Assembly: GCA_951812665.1 (NCBI GenBank)
Contig: CATOST010000009.1
Coordinates: 1-64,000, forward strand
Direction: 5' to 3'
DNA length: 64,000 bases
From: an uncultured Acidobacteriota bacterium
Lineage (GTDB): Bacteria; Acidobacteriota; UBA6911; RPQK01; JAJDTT01
Numbering within the stretch: the first letter of the stretch is position 1; every line of letters begins with the position of its first letter. Shown in pieces: positions 53,575 through 62,674 of this stretch. A program made the position numbers and the translations under genes. A model generated the notes under the pieces. It did not search any database. It had not been told where the DNA came from and saw only the letters and a program-made list of their open reading frames with translations.

Positions 53575-56500
53575 CTACTTCGTCGACCGATTTCGCTCAC
53601 AGGCAGACGCCTTCCCCGGTGGAACAGACACGTCCACGACACAAATCAAAACAAGGTTTCGTTCGCGATCCGAAAGCGATTGTTGGAGTTTCCCCCGCAC
53701 GTCAGCGGCTGTTTCGGGCACCCAACCATCTAGCGGTGTCGGTCGGCACGTTTTGCATCCACCGAACCAGAAGACGAGGTAGATTCCAAAGCCCTTCGTA
53801 GCCGGGTCACGGGTGTACTTCACGATCAACTGCTCTCGGATCGCCGTCCACAGCGCACGGTGGCAACTCCGCTTTATCTCCACTGGAATGCAGAAACCGT
53901 CGAAGCTCACCCGGATGTCCGAGCGTGTATCGTCCGCATGGACGGCTTCCGCCTGCAAATCGATCCCTCGGCCTTCCAGTCGAACCTGCAGGTCGGACAG
54001 CAACGCGTCGCGACACGCGGCCTCCGGCTTCGGGCTCGCGGGCCGGTTGGAACCATCCACGTTCCAGTACTGACGCCAATCCGACGTGGCACCCTCGCGT
54101 ATCCTCGCCGAGAGATCTGACAGTTGGTCGATCACGAGGGCCGCCAGATCACCGACGTTTGCCGGGTTTCGGTTGTCGAGCGTTTCGACCACACGCGCGA
54201 TGCTGCAGTGACGGTACTCTCTCTCCCGTCGCTTTCTCGCCCTGTGCTCTCTCGCGTTAGCGATGGCAGGGTAACAGAACTCTGCATCAGGTAAGCGGGA
54301 CAGCGCTTCGAGGCATTCGTCGGCGCCAACATTTGGACCCTCCGAGAGTGTCATGATGAGATCTGAAATCCACCAGTAAGCTTTATCTGTCAATCCGTAC
54401 TGTCGGCCCGCGGCCGCCACCGAAGTGACGAGTGGTTCCAAGTCGCTAGCGGCGAGACGGCTTGCGAGTTCTGACTTGAAGCTCCTGACCGACACGAACT
54501 GTACTAGCCACATAAGTTCCTCTTGGTCTGCAAGGGATCGAAGTTTCTCCCGGTAGATGTCGGGGGCAATCAGGTACGCGGCGAAGGTCAAACAGCTGCG
54601 TTCCGCACCGGACAATTCGTCTTGGTGGAGCCGCTCGCTGATCGCCCGCGCCACACTAGACCAGTTGGCGTTGGCCAATGCGGCGTGAAGCGCCCAGCAA
54701 AGCGAGATCTTCCCCGCTTCGGTCCGCACTAGGGGGAACTCGTTGAGCACGCGCTCCGACACAAGCGCGGCGACGTCGCAATGGTCCTGGCTGTCCACCA
54801 GTTCCTGCAGTTCGATCGCTGGCTGCACTGCGCTCTTGAGCTTGAGCGTTGCGGATCTGTAGAGCACGTCCGCTACCAGCGACGGGTTGTCCTTCAGCAA
54901 GGCCTGAAACCATGCCGGGCGGGGCCGGCCGGTCCGGTCGGGGTGCTTTGGGTCAAAGCACGGCCGTGGAAGCGTGTAGAGTACAGTTACAGCGAAGCGA
55001 ACGGCGCGCTCGTCCAGATGGCAGATTGAGAGCCGGTCCGCCTGTTCCAGACTGTGCATTCCGGCGGCGAATGGCAGAACGCGGATATCCACCTCTTGCT
55101 GGTCGAACAGCCGAACGACGTCGTCGCAATGCGGGAGATCTTGCCGCCAGACTGTCTCCTCAAATTGTGCCAGGATGAGATCTACATGCTCCACGAGTCC
55201 GCGCGAAAATTCGGCCAAGCGGCCCCGCGGAGTTCTGCCGGTGAATCCCGCGCGGAATCCCAGATATGCCTCCGCTGCCCGATGCAACATTTGCGGCGAC
55301 ACCTGCAACATCTTTCCCGCACTTCCCTCGTCGGTAGTTTGTTTCCGGTCGGCGACGCCTGTGTAACTCTCCTCGAGTGGCTGTTCCTGCACTGCCGCTC
55401 GAAGTTCCGACAACTGGTCGAACTGACGTAGTAGCGTTTCCTTGACCATCAGTCCAGTGCGTGCATCCTGGACGGTCAGGCCATCCGCGCGACGCCCGTC
55501 CGTCAGAAAGTTGAGGAGTTCGCGAACATAAAACGATGAGGCGGTTGGGTTTTCGGCAGCGAGCGCCTGCTCTAAGCACCAGGAGCCGTATCCGAAGGGG
55601 CGCGCACCGAGCAGACGTCGCTCAACCAGATTCCGGCAATCCTTGCCACTCGCTACACAGGTTTCGACCGCGTGGGCAATCAGACCTTTTAGTGCATGCT
55701 TGTCCCACTCCAGTCGTGACCTCAAACTGGCTATTTGCCAGTCGGGGACCTGAAGCTCGGGGACCGAAATCACGCCTAGCCAAGCGTAGAGACGATGTGC
55801 GGGCAGGTCTGTTCGAAAAGGGCGCAAAATCTGGTCCAACGCTTCGGTGGGGATCTGTCCCATGCGGGTCAAGGAGCCCACGTTCCCCACAAGAAACGTC
55901 CTGCATTCGTCCAGATTCTCCGCAATGCTGTCCATGAGTTCGGCGAGCTGTTCCCGCGTAGACGCTTTCGGAACGTGATCCGTCCAGAATCTCGAGTATG
56001 CACCTATCGTGTCCTTGAGCTTCGGTTCCCGCAGGCGCCCTTTCACGTTGCCCATGGACAACACCCTGGGATAGAGCCCCTTCAGTATGATGCCCAGCAG
56101 TTCGTCGTTGGGATCGTCAATCGACCCATCGTCGAACTCGCGCACCATCGTCGCCAGCGCCGCGGAATCAACACATCCTCGCTTTTCGTACGCGATCAGC
56201 ACGTCCAGCGCCCAACATCTGACGGCGTGATACCAAGTCGAATCCCGTACGATCGCCTTTAGTAGATCCGCAAGCGCCGGCTGCGGTTCTCCGTCCGCCA
56301 GCATCTGCAAGAGGTCCATCACGTAGCATTGCTGCTCTAGGCGACGTTCCCCATCGGAGAGGATATCCCGAAAGGTGCTCTCGAGTTCTGACGACACGAT
56401 TCGGCCGATACCGGTAACTCTACCCCGCGAGCGCGAGCAAGATGGATTCCGCGCCCATTCGCGGCGCAGGTTCAGCACGATCTCGCGCTTCTCGTCGGGC

Positions 56501-57648
56501 GAATATGTGTCCCGCTCGGCAACGTAGATCAGACCACTGGGATTCAAGCGGCTCAGGGATCTTCTGGAATGTCTGCTGTGAACGGCTAACCAAGATATGA
56601 AATTGCCGAACTGCGGCATCAATTCGCCGTCGAAGCCCGTGATCAACGCCAGTACCCGGTTCAGAGGGAGCCCCCGCTCCAACAGTGCCGCTACGTATCG
56701 GGCCGCAAGGAACTCCGCGATCTGCCGGTGCGCTGGCGCGAGTTTGCCTTCCGACACGCCCACGAATAGCCGAGTACCCAGCACTTGCATCCCTAGGCCT
56801 TGCAGATGGGTTTCGATGCCCGCCAGGGACGGATAGTCGCCGTCCGGTTCCGCCCGGTCCGGCAACGTGTAGCCCGAGTGGCCCGTAAGGAGCTGAACGG
56901 CACAGAGTCGCCCGGCCTCGTCCAGCAGCCGTTCCGCTTCCAAGGCGGTCGGCTGGGCGATTCGGTGCTCTCTGTTCGTCTCAAGAACGAGAATTCCGCA
57001 AGCCCGCTCGAAAGTCGCCCGCTGCGAAGCCGGCCAACTTCCCCCGGCGACCGACCTTGCGAGGAGTTTCAGGTTCTGTGGGTTGCTCAGCAGCCGCTCC
57101 ACCCCGCGTTCCCGCGCGGCGGCAATGAATCGATCCGGATTCTCGACGCCATGGTTGCGGGCGAGAATTTCCTTGATGCTCTTCTTGGACAACGGATCCA
57201 AGCGGACCACGGTCACCTGACGATCGGGGGAAACCTCCCGCAGGCAATCCCTGTCGTTGGCGGCCAACCAGTCGCTCCAGCGGCAGGAAATTCGGAACGG
57301 GGGGCATTCGAGGCGGTCCAGCTTCGTTCGGATTCGGTCAAGGGGCGTCCGCCCATCCGCGGCGCCTGCCCGCAATTCGTCGAGTCCGTCCAGGAAGAGC
57401 GTTTTCCCGCGCCATTCTGGCTTGTTTAAAGATAGGAAGTTGCGGACGGTTGAATACGCGCCACCCTGGCTAACCGCCTCGGTTTCGAACGCGGTCGTCT
57501 TGCCGGCCCCGGGCTCCGCTATCAGCACGTATGCAGCCGTGTTTGCATAGCTGCTCAGTGGTGCTTGCTTGCCAGCGTCACCGTGTGGCTCGCTGTCGGC
57601 GACTGTCCTGCATGTTCGTGGGGCCACATACGGCCGGTCGGCGTCCAT
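53575..57648 (-). CDS. NACHT-type STAND NTPase with C-terminal PD-(D/E)XK nuclease-like domain
   Basis: The 1357-residue product has Walker A EPGAGKTT (45-52), Walker B TLFLDGLDE (83-91) with the NACHT-type DGLDE, and an arginine-sensor-like CRWSDW. LLSNPQNLKLLA completes the NTPase part (about 40-300). A long helical-repeat-like region (about 300-1180) probably senses a ligand. Near the C-terminus DIRVSFDGFCIPVEIKR (D1244, E1257-x-K1259) is a PD-(D/E)XK core, followed by FGIYLVFWFG. Bacterial NACHT and Avs proteins of this build detect phage proteins and then activate the nuclease. No helper gene is fused. It lies between two IS630 copies. Confidence 0.85.
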   Translation of the reverse strand: MDADRPYVAPRTCRTVADSEPHGDAGKQAPLSSYANTAAYVLIAEPGAGKTTAFETEAVSQGGAYSTVRNFLSLNKPEWRGKTLFLDGLDELRAGAADGRTPLDRIRTKLDRLECPPFRISCRWSDWLAANDRDCLREVSPDRQVTVVRLDPLSKKSIKEILARNHGVENPDRFIAAARERGVERLLSNPQNLKLLARSVAGGSWPASQRATFERACGILVLETNREHRIAQPTALEAERLLDEAGRLCAVQLLTGHSGYTLPDRAEPDGDYPSLAGIETHLQGLGMQVLGTRLFVGVSEGKLAPAHRQIAEFLAARYVAALLERGLPLNRVLALITGFDGELMPQFGNFISWLAVHSRHSRRSLSRLNPSGLIYVAERDTYSPDEKREIVLNLRREWARNPSCSRSRGRVTGIGRIVSSELESTFRDILSDGERRLEQQCYVMDLLQMLADGEPQPALADLLKAIVRDSTWYHAVRCWALDVLIAYEKRGCVDSAALATMVREFDDGSIDDPNDELLGIILKGLYPRVLSMGNVKGRLREPKLKDTIGAYSRFWTDHVPKASTREQLAELMDSIAENLDECRTFLVGNVGSLTRMGQIPTEALDQILRPFRTDLPAHRLYAWLGVISVPELQVPDWQIASLRSRLEWDKHALKGLIAHAVETCVASGKDCRNLVERRLLGARPFGYGSWCLEQALAAENPTASSFYVRELLNFLTDGRRADGLTVQDARTGLMVKETLLRQFDQLSELRAAVQEQPLEESYTGVADRKQTTDEGSAGKMLQVSPQMLHRAAEAYLGFRAGFTGRTPRGRLAEFSRGLVEHVDLILAQFEETVWRQDLPHCDDVVRLFDQQEVDIRVLPFAAGMHSLEQADRLSICHLDERAVRFAVTVLYTLPRPCFDPKHPDRTGRPRPAWFQALLKDNPSLVADVLYRSATLKLKSAVQPAIELQELVDSQDHCDVAALVSERVLNEFPLVRTEAGKISLCWALHAALANANWSSVARAISERLHQDELSGAERSCLTFAAYLIAPDIYREKLRSLADQEELMWLVQFVSVRSFKSELASRLAASDLEPLVTSVAAAGRQYGLTDKAYWWISDLIMTLSEGPNVGADECLEALSRLPDAEFCYPAIANAREHRARKRREREYRHCSIARVVETLDNRNPANVGDLAALVIDQLSDLSARIREGATSDWRQYWNVDGSNRPASPKPEAACRDALLSDLQVRLEGRGIDLQAEAVHADDTRSDIRVSFDGFCIPVEIKRSCHRALWTAIREQLIVKYTRDPATKGFGIYLVFWFGGCKTCRPTPLDGWVPETAADVRGKLQQSLSDRERNLVLICVVDVSVPPGKASACERNRSTK

Positions 57649-58104
57649 AGGCCTGCTCGCTAAATCGAGGGGATGGTGTTGACTCTTGTGTCCGCCCTAT
57701 GCTGCCCCCGCTGAATAACACCTCGGCAGCGCAATGCGGTCCGCGCGCTAGCGAGGACCGGTACCAGGACAATCATAACGGGCGGGCAAGCTTCAGTCTG
57801 CTGGAAATGGGCACTTCCCCGCGAGGGCAACATGCACCGCCGCCGTGGCTGGACTGTTTCGCCCGGCTCAGCTCGGAGTCTTCCCGCTGACGCTTTACCG
57901 TGATCCGACCCTTTCGGCGACCATGGTCGGTCTCGACTTGACGCACTCACGGGCGCAACATCTTCCCGCCGATGGAGTTGATCGCTGGCCACCCCGAGGA
58001 CTACTCCCCCTAATGGTTGAACTGAACCGCACCGGCTTTCCTGGAGACTGCGTATCTTGAAAGGATAGAGTGCCTTGGTACAGTTCCAGCCCCTCATCCT
58101 CGCA
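57649..58104. other. Intergenic region between the NTPase gene and IS630 copy B
   Basis: Frames here are short, lack ribosome sites and resemble no family. The region would contain the promoter of the NTPase gene; no clear -35/-10 pair was seen. A TTTACCGTGATCCGACCC stretch near 57893 suggests old mobile-element sequence, but this is weak. Confidence 0.4.
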
Positions 58105-58106
58105 CT

Positions 58107-59120
58107 AGTAACCACTAACACTTAAAGGTGCGGATACAGGCTTTTCAGCTTGATCCGTGCATCCTCCGTCTTGAATTGCCAGTGGATCTCGGTTTGCCGT
58201 TGATTCCAATCCACGACCCAAACCTCGATCTCACGTTGCATCCTGGCCAGGCTGGGAATGCGACGGTCGATGCATTGTCCGCACAGCGTGCTCAGTTCGA
58301 TTTCCGCTATGTTGAGCCTGCTTTCGTGCTTCGGCGTGTAATGGATTTCGAGTCGTTCCGCCAATTGGCGGGCGTGTCGGGGCTCGTAAGTCGCGTACAG
58401 CGATTCGATTCCATGCGTGTTCAGGTTGTCCAGGACCAGGACCACCCGCTCCCCCTCCGGATACCGCCTCTCCAGCATGCCTTCGATCCACCGGGACCAA
58501 TCCTGGCGCGTGCGCCGCTCGGCCGCCTCCACATGGCACCGGCCGGTCAGTGGCTCCACTTCCAGGAAGATCTGCGCAACACCGTTGCGCACGTACTCAT
58601 GCTCGATCCGCTCGGGCTGGCCGGGTTCGACGGGCAACGGGTCCCGCACTTCACCGATCAACTACTTGTTGGTCTCGTCCATGCAGACCACCGGCCGATG
58701 GGGATCATAAGGACGGGCATAGACCTCCAGAACGTCCTCCAAGCGGGCCTCGAACACGCCGTCGAAGATGACTTTCCGCGGTGGCCGCACCCGCCGCTTG
58801 CGCTCCAGGGCCGCCTCCAACCCCTGTTCCACAAACCGCCGCTTCAAGCGCTCGATCGTACGGACTGAGACGCCCAGCGCCTCGGCCACCCGGGCCACGG
58901 TCCATCCCGGCCTTTCCGGCCCGCGGTCGCACAACAATAGAGCCCGCGCGAACAGGAACCGCTTGCCGGTGGTCTTGGTCGCGGCCCGGGTCAAAGCCTT
59001 CAATTCCGCGCGCTCTTCCGCAGTGAGTGTGACGCGATAGCGTGGTGCCATGAGAACCTCTCCTTCCGAGTTCTCCAACCTCCTACTATTGTAACCGCCA
59101 CATTACATGGTAGGTGGTAC
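58107..59120. mobile_element. IS630-family element, copy B (internally deleted)
   Basis: Both ends are present: reading inward they start GTAACCAC (left) and GTACCACC (right), and each is flanked by TA (58105-58106 and 59121-59122), the target duplication of IS630. The element is about 1.0 kb. Its transposase is disrupted by an internal deletion and a stop codon. It lies in the same orientation as copy A. Confidence 0.85.
58122..59051 (-). pseudogene. IS630 transposase with internal deletion and in-frame stop (copy B)
   Basis: From the ATG at 59051 the N-terminal domain is as in copy A up to [12 protein letters not shown], then jumps to [25 protein letters not shown], deleting about 80 codons that include the slippery A-run. 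A TAG follows at about 58662 where other copies would have a glutamine codon. The frame then continues LIGEVRDPLPVEPGQPER to the end with LNTHGIESLYATY and the final DDE region. Both changes are in one frame. It should be inactive. Confidence 0.88.
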
Positions 59121-59207
59121 TAGGGCGCTGGTGTCTATAAAACGGCCAGTCTCCGGGAGTGAATGTCCAAGGCGATCCATCCGACCGCCGACGAGGGTTC
59201 GCCCAGG

Positions 59208-59822
59208 TCACGAGGGAATTGACTCGGCAACTCTGGTGACGGTGGCTGCGAGTTCACTGTATGGGGTAGGGTGGCCTGCCATGTCCTTGAGCGGTTGCAG
59301 CCCTATGGTCTGGCCACGTGGTCGCTCCTCATTGATCTGCGATGTTGGAACCACGTAGAATTCCCACTGTTTCGCATTGAGAGGGTTGACCGTGGTTTTG
59401 TCCCTGCACTTTGGCAGGCAGAAAACGTAGATGTCGGCGATGCGTTTCGGTGGGTCGGGCGTCTGGCTTTCTCCCGTGCCGGAGTCCCACGCCTCCTTGG
59501 TTCGGGAGATGCCGAATTCTATCGTAGAATGCTTTTTTTGACGCCAGGACTGCAGGTACGCTGAGCTCTTGACCTCGATCTTGGTGCCGCCAGGCATCTT
59601 GAGATCGTAGGATCCCCACTCGACACGCGGCTTGTCAGTCAGACGCAGTGCGTTCGCCACGAGAAACTCGGCCACAATACCGCGCTCCGTGTTGTCGAGT
59701 ACGCTCGAACTCGACCAGCGCCAGTAGTCGCCGAGAGTAGCGCCTGGGCATCCGGCTTCTACGTAGAACTTATCCGTTGGCTCCCTCAGTCTGAGGGGGA
59801 CCGGCCCGAGATCGGCATCCAT
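59208..59822 (-). CDS. Small PD-(D/E)XK nuclease-like protein, possible defence partner
   Basis: The 204-residue product has E52 in an early helix (RGIVAEFLVANAL), D73 (GSYDLK) and E83-x-K85 (GGTKIEVKSSAYLQSW), the arrangement of a PD-(D/E)XK nuclease core. No DNA-binding domain is attached. It starts 49 bases after the CBS-HEPN gene on the same strand, so the two are likely co-transcribed. It could be a restriction-like effector or a Holliday/repair nuclease; its companion favours defence. Confidence 0.7.
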   Translation of the reverse strand: MDADLGPVPLRLREPTDKFYVEAGCPGATLGDYWRWSSSSVLDNTERGIVAEFLVANALRLTDKPRVEWGSYDLKMPGGTKIEVKSSAYLQSWRQKKHSTIEFGISRTKEAWDSGTGESQTPDPPKRIADIYVFCLPKCRDKTTVNPLNAKQWEFYVVPTSQINEERPRGQTIGLQPLKDMAGHPTPYSELAATVTRVAESIPS

Positions 59823-59871
59823 TCGTTAATCCCTCTTGGCATAGATTTCACATGGCACGAACGCCGGAATC

Positions 59872-60870
59872 TCAGGTCAACATGCGGAGGAACATCGCAA
59901 CGCGTTCCAGTTTCTCGACCTCGTTTGGGTCCAGGCCGTCAGGTGCAAAATGCATCACCTCGTTTCGCATCTCCCTCACTTGGCCCAAGTTGTGTATGAA
60001 GGTGGCGCGGTCCACTCGCAATCCCAGCCTGTCCCATCGATCCGGGTTTTCAAGGAGTCGGCAATAGGTGCCGAAGTTGAGGTCCCAGGAGCCCTCGATC
60101 GGTGTGCTCGGATCATCGGACGCCTCCGCCATCTCTTCGAGAGTGAATTTGCTCACGAGATTACGCAGATGGAGCTCGATCTCGCCTATGACCAGGAACG
60201 GTTGGGCAAGCTGCGCGAACTGCCTGGCGAAATCGCTTGCCGTCACGATTCCTGAGATGGTCCGGTCGACGTCTCGCACCAGAACGTATCCATGTTCCCA
60301 GATGTCCTTGATCGCATCGAACAACGGAGCGTTGATGGCTATTTCCCGATGGGGCTCCATCCAGTGGCGGACCTCGTCGCTCTGGCATCCCAGCGTGAAC
60401 GCCGTTCCGATCGACCGCCAACTGACCACGCCCTTCACGTCGCGTTCGTTTGCCATCACGGGGAGCTGCGAGAAATCCTCGATCAGCATGATCGTCGTCG
60501 CCTTGGCGAGCGGGTTGTTCGGCTGCACGCTGGTCAGTTTGCAGCGGGCTGTCGGAAGTACGCGGATACGCACGGTCGGATCGACCGGCTCTTTCCGGAC
60601 GCCCGTCGCCTCCATGTCCAGCTCGATCGAGATGTCGCCGTCGATATGCTCGCGCTCGAAATCGGGGACCGTGCGTAGATTCAGTTCCGCGAATTTGGTC
60701 CTGATCCGCCGGATAAGCCTGTCGCTTCGGCGCGCGTAATTGAACCAACCCAGAAGCTCGCGGACCGTCGTGGGTTCCGCAACAGGCATAGCCCCGCTAT
60801 CCCGTTCGGCTTTCATCCTGTTTGCGATTGTTTGGAGTTTTTCGTCAGCTTGCCAGGGCACGTCTCTCAT
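59872..60870 (-). CDS. CBS-HEPN domain protein, candidate defence sensor-effector
   Basis: The 332-residue product has an unassigned N-terminal part (about 1-125), then two CBS-like units (about 130-225: IMLIEDFSQLPVMANERDVKGVVSW and GYVLVRDVDRTISGIVTASDF). A C-terminal helical domain (about 230-332) follows, with VREMRNEVMHF. The R302-x4-H307 matches the catalytic Rx4-6H motif of HEPN RNases. CBS units usually bind adenine nucleotides. A nucleotide-sensing CBS pair controlling a HEPN RNase, next to a PD-(D/E)XK gene, is consistent with a toxin-like or abortive defence module. Confidence 0.75.
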   Translation of the reverse strand: MRDVPWQADEKLQTIANRMKAERDSGAMPVAEPTTVRELLGWFNYARRSDRLIRRIRTKFAELNLRTVPDFEREHIDGDISIELDMEATGVRKEPVDPTVRIRVLPTARCKLTSVQPNNPLAKATTIMLIEDFSQLPVMANERDVKGVVSWRSIGTAFTLGCQSDEVRHWMEPHREIAINAPLFDAIKDIWEHGYVLVRDVDRTISGIVTASDFARQFAQLAQPFLVIGEIELHLRNLVSKFTLEEMAEASDDPSTPIEGSWDLNFGTYCRLLENPDRWDRLGLRVDRATFIHNLGQVREMRNEVMHFAPDGLDPNEVEKLERVAMFLRMLT

Positions 60871-60906
60871 TCCTCAAATTTTGTCGAACCGGGTTGGACC
60901 TTCAAA

Positions 60907-62586
60907 TCAAAACCCCGGAGGTTGCCGGGAGTGATGGGCGGTGACCTGCTGGTAGGCTTGGCCCAGGGCCAGGATCCGGGACTCGTCGAAGAGTCGCCCC
61001 GTCAAGGTGATGCTGGTGGGCCGGCCTTCGGGATCGAACCCGTTGGGCAGGCAGAGGCTGGGGAGCCCCGTCAGGTTGGTGAGCCGCACGTTCTGGCTGA
61101 AGCTGGGAGCCAGGTAGGCGTCGACCCCGGACATGAGGCTGGCCATGTCCTCCATCAACAGGGAGCGCAGCCGGTTGGCCTGGATGTACTCGACGGCCGG
61201 AACGAACCGGGCCTGGCGGAACATGTTGGGCCAGTTGTTCTCCTCCTGTTCCCTCAAGAGATCATCCTGGTTGTTCCGCGTGAACTCGTCGAAGGCGGCT
61301 GCCGCCTCGGTGTAGAGAATCAGTTCCGGCGCGAGAGGACGCTTCGGCAGCTCGATGGGGACCAGGTCGACCCCCAGGGATCGGAAGACCTCCAGGCTCC
61401 GGGCATGGTTCTCCTTGGCGGCTCCTTCCTCCTGTTCCTGGAACAGGCTCTCGGCGACGCCCACCCGGAGCCCCTCCGGGCTGTCCCCGACGGGCCACAC
61501 GAAGGGACGATCGCAGGTCGTCCGGTCGTGGGGATCGAGTCCGTGGATGGCGGCGAACACCAGGGCGCAGTCTTCGGCGCTGCGGCAGATGGGACCGAGC
61601 TTGTCCAGGCTCCAGCTCAGGGTCATGGCGCCGTGACGGCTGACCCGTCCGAAAGTCGGTCTCAGTCCCGTGACTCCGCAGGTGGCGGAAGGATAGACGA
61701 TGGACCCCATGGTTTCGGACCCGATGGAGAAACCCACCAGGCCGGTGGCGGTCGCCGCGGCCGAACCGGCCGATGACCCCTTCGAGCCTTCGTCCAGCTT
61801 CCAGGGATTGCGGGTCTGCCCGCCGTACCAGACGTCGACTGCGGCCAGAGCCCCCAGGCTGAGCTTGGCGATCAGCACCGCGCCCGCGTCCTCCAGCATA
61901 CGGACCACGGTGGCGTCCAGGTCCAGGGTCTGGTCGCGATGAGAAGTGGCCCCCCACGTGGTTCGATATCCGCGGACCGCCAATAGATCCTTGGCGCCCC
62001 ACGGAATTCCGTGGAGCGGCCCCCGGTAGCGTCCACGAGCCAACTCCCGGTCGGCGCGGCGCGCCTGTTCCAAGGCCAACTCCTCGGTGTAGGAGATGAC
62101 GCATTCGAGCTTTTCGTCGTATTTCGTGAGGCGCTCCAAATAGAGGCGGGTCAGTTCCACGGAGCTCACCTTGCGGGCCTTGACCGCCGGCGCCAGACGG
62201 GAGAGGGGCCAATAGGCCAAATCCTCCAGACGGCCGGGAACGTCAGGGATCGGAGACGAGAGTTTGGCCGGTTTCCCGGCGGGCGGTTGCGGCGCGCTCC
62301 CGCGGGGAATGGGATCGAACTGGATGGCGGGAGGCACCGAATTGTCCAGGGAAACCCCCCGGAGGTTCCCGAAGAACTCCAGGCTCTGATTGACTCGCTT
62401 GAGCATCTGCTCCCGTTCGGGGAGCGTGAAATCCAGGCCGATGACCTTTTGGGCCGCCTGCAGAATCTCTGCGGTGATCCTCATCTCCGTGTCCACGGGA
62501 GTCTCCTCCCGGCAGGAAGCCAGAACCAAGCCGCTCCCCGAGAGGGAGGTGAGGGCCTGCCTGCGCGTCCACTTGGAATCACTCAC
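60907..62586 (-). CDS. Amidase-signature-family enzyme, Tat-type lipoprotein
   Basis: The 559-residue product has an N-terminal twin-arginine (TRRQALTSL) and a lipobox (LVLASC, Cys25). The amidase-signature core has K199 (PWGAKDLL), cis-Ser S271/S272 (SKGSSAGSAA) and nucleophile S295 (GSETMGSIVYPS). The usual C-terminal region is complete (LPSLCLPNGFDPEGRPTSITL). It would hydrolyse an amide in the periplasm or on the membrane surface. Such secreted forms are frequent in Acidobacteriota, and the substrate is unknown. It is followed by 36 bases and then the CBS-HEPN gene start, which are the same strand but look unrelated. Confidence 0.92.
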   Translation of the reverse strand: MSDSKWTRRQALTSLSGSGLVLASCREETPVDTEMRITAEILQAAQKVIGLDFTLPEREQMLKRVNQSLEFFGNLRGVSLDNSVPPAIQFDPIPRGSAPQPPAGKPAKLSSPIPDVPGRLEDLAYWPLSRLAPAVKARKVSSVELTRLYLERLTKYDEKLECVISYTEELALEQARRADRELARGRYRGPLHGIPWGAKDLLAVRGYRTTWGATSHRDQTLDLDATVVRMLEDAGAVLIAKLSLGALAAVDVWYGGQTRNPWKLDEGSKGSSAGSAAATATGLVGFSIGSETMGSIVYPSATCGVTGLRPTFGRVSRHGAMTLSWSLDKLGPICRSAEDCALVFAAIHGLDPHDRTTCDRPFVWPVGDSPEGLRVGVAESLFQEQEEGAAKENHARSLEVFRSLGVDLVPIELPKRPLAPELILYTEAAAAFDEFTRNNQDDLLREQEENNWPNMFRQARFVPAVEYIQANRLRSLLMEDMASLMSGVDAYLAPSFSQNVRLTNLTGLPSLCLPNGFDPEGRPTSITLTGRLFDESRILALGQAYQQVTAHHSRQPPGF

Positions 62587-62674
62587 GATGATATCTGGAA
62601 GTTGGAAGAGTCAGGAGCATTCGGGCGGATGAGCGCGAATCGGGGCTTTCTCATCCTGGAATTGCGCACCGGGA

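Noticed and set aside
57660..58121. 153-codon frame on the minus strand between the NTPase and IS630 copy B
   Set aside because: It begins inside the IS end, has no ribosome site and its sequence is low in recognisable structure.
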